IMG/VR virus record: IMGVR_UViG_3300017963_000368
Span: 1 to 46,742 of that record
Source of the DNA: a virus
DNA: 46,742 nt
Strand: one strand, 5' to 3'
Shown in pieces: positions 46,650 to 46,742 of the stretch. Every line of letters begins with the position of its first letter. Within the stretch, counting starts at the first letter, position 1. The translations under genes and the position numbers were made by a program. The notes beneath the pieces are model-generated. The model was not told the DNA's origin. It worked only from the letters and a program-made list of their open reading frames with translations, and did no database searches.

Positions 46650-46742
46650 ACACGCTTTTGTCTAGAAGTTATGCGCTTAATCTGTTAAATAGAAAAAAGG
46701 TACTGTAAACACACGGTTGTAGCGGTGGTGTACTTCCAACAG

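Noticed and set aside
1-46742. Direct terminal repeats or cos site at the ends
   Set aside because: Only AACAG is shared between the two ends, too short to support a terminal repeat. No evidence for overhangs can be read from the sequence.

Overview
The window reads as an essentially complete tailed-phage genome of about 46.7 kb with a chimeric layout: a lambda-type head and packaging module joined to a Mu-type contractile tail. It is therefore a myovirus. The stop/start spacing, the overlapping genes and the dense packing are phage-like throughout. I see no integrase, transposase, excisionase, portable resistance gene, tRNA or rRNA. The host is not certain. Three encoded proteins carry lipoprotein signal peptides and the lysis cassette is an M15 peptidase with small membrane proteins, which suggests a Gram-negative host. 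A collagen-like Gly-X-X stretch in one lipoprotein reminds me of Bdellovibrionota/deltaproteobacterial secreted proteins, but that is a weak hint. The two ends share only a few bases, so I cannot tell a linear genome from a circular contig opened just upstream of the terminase genes. The head-to-tail gene order across the ends favours a circular or circularly permuted map.

Layout. (1) 123-21387, + strand: late block with terminase small and large subunits, gpW-like connector, portal, a large unidentified virion protein, S49 protease with a nested scaffold, decoration protein, major capsid protein, neck proteins, tail sheath, tail tube, tail assembly chaperones with a predicted -1 frameshift, tape measure, Mu gp48-like baseplate protein, three fibre/collar proteins, and a LysM-containing baseplate hub. 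(2) 21393-29855, - strand: lysis cassette (membrane protein, M15 peptidase, XhlA-like holin candidate), then family A DNA polymerase, gp2.5-like SSB (DUF2815), DUF2800 nuclease, an acidic accessory protein, SNF2 helicase, two small paralogues and a degenerate HAD-like protein. (3) 29998-31956, +: primase-polymerase/helicase. (4) 31966-36928: mostly - strand accessory genes of unknown function, including two lipoproteins with a shared C-terminal motif, and on + a lipoprotein metallophosphoesterase preceded by what look like two small promoter-hairpin-terminator units. (5) 36929-37886: an 850-950 bp non-coding region with seven 11-bp iterons, further GTACG repeats and a 120-base inverted repeat. 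This is the best candidate for the replication origin/control region. (6) 37887-41768, +: RuvC-like resolvase, PHP-domain protein, XRE regulator, a three-copy repeat family, an Acb2/Tad1-hairpin-like candidate, and small proteins. (7) 41765-45895, -: small proteins then Mu N-, gp47-, gp46- and gp45-like baseplate genes. (8) 45923-46639, +: tail-completion-like gene pointing towards the terminase genes.

How it works together (inference): prim-pol/helicase, PolA, SSB, SNF2 helicase, DUF2800 nuclease and RuvC make a replication and recombination set that could act at the 37 kb region. The + strand late block builds a lambda-style head of processed capsid, and the contractile tail is assembled from two separated clusters on opposite strands. 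The lipoproteins, HAD-like, PHP and repeat-family genes are accessory and are the most likely places for new biology.
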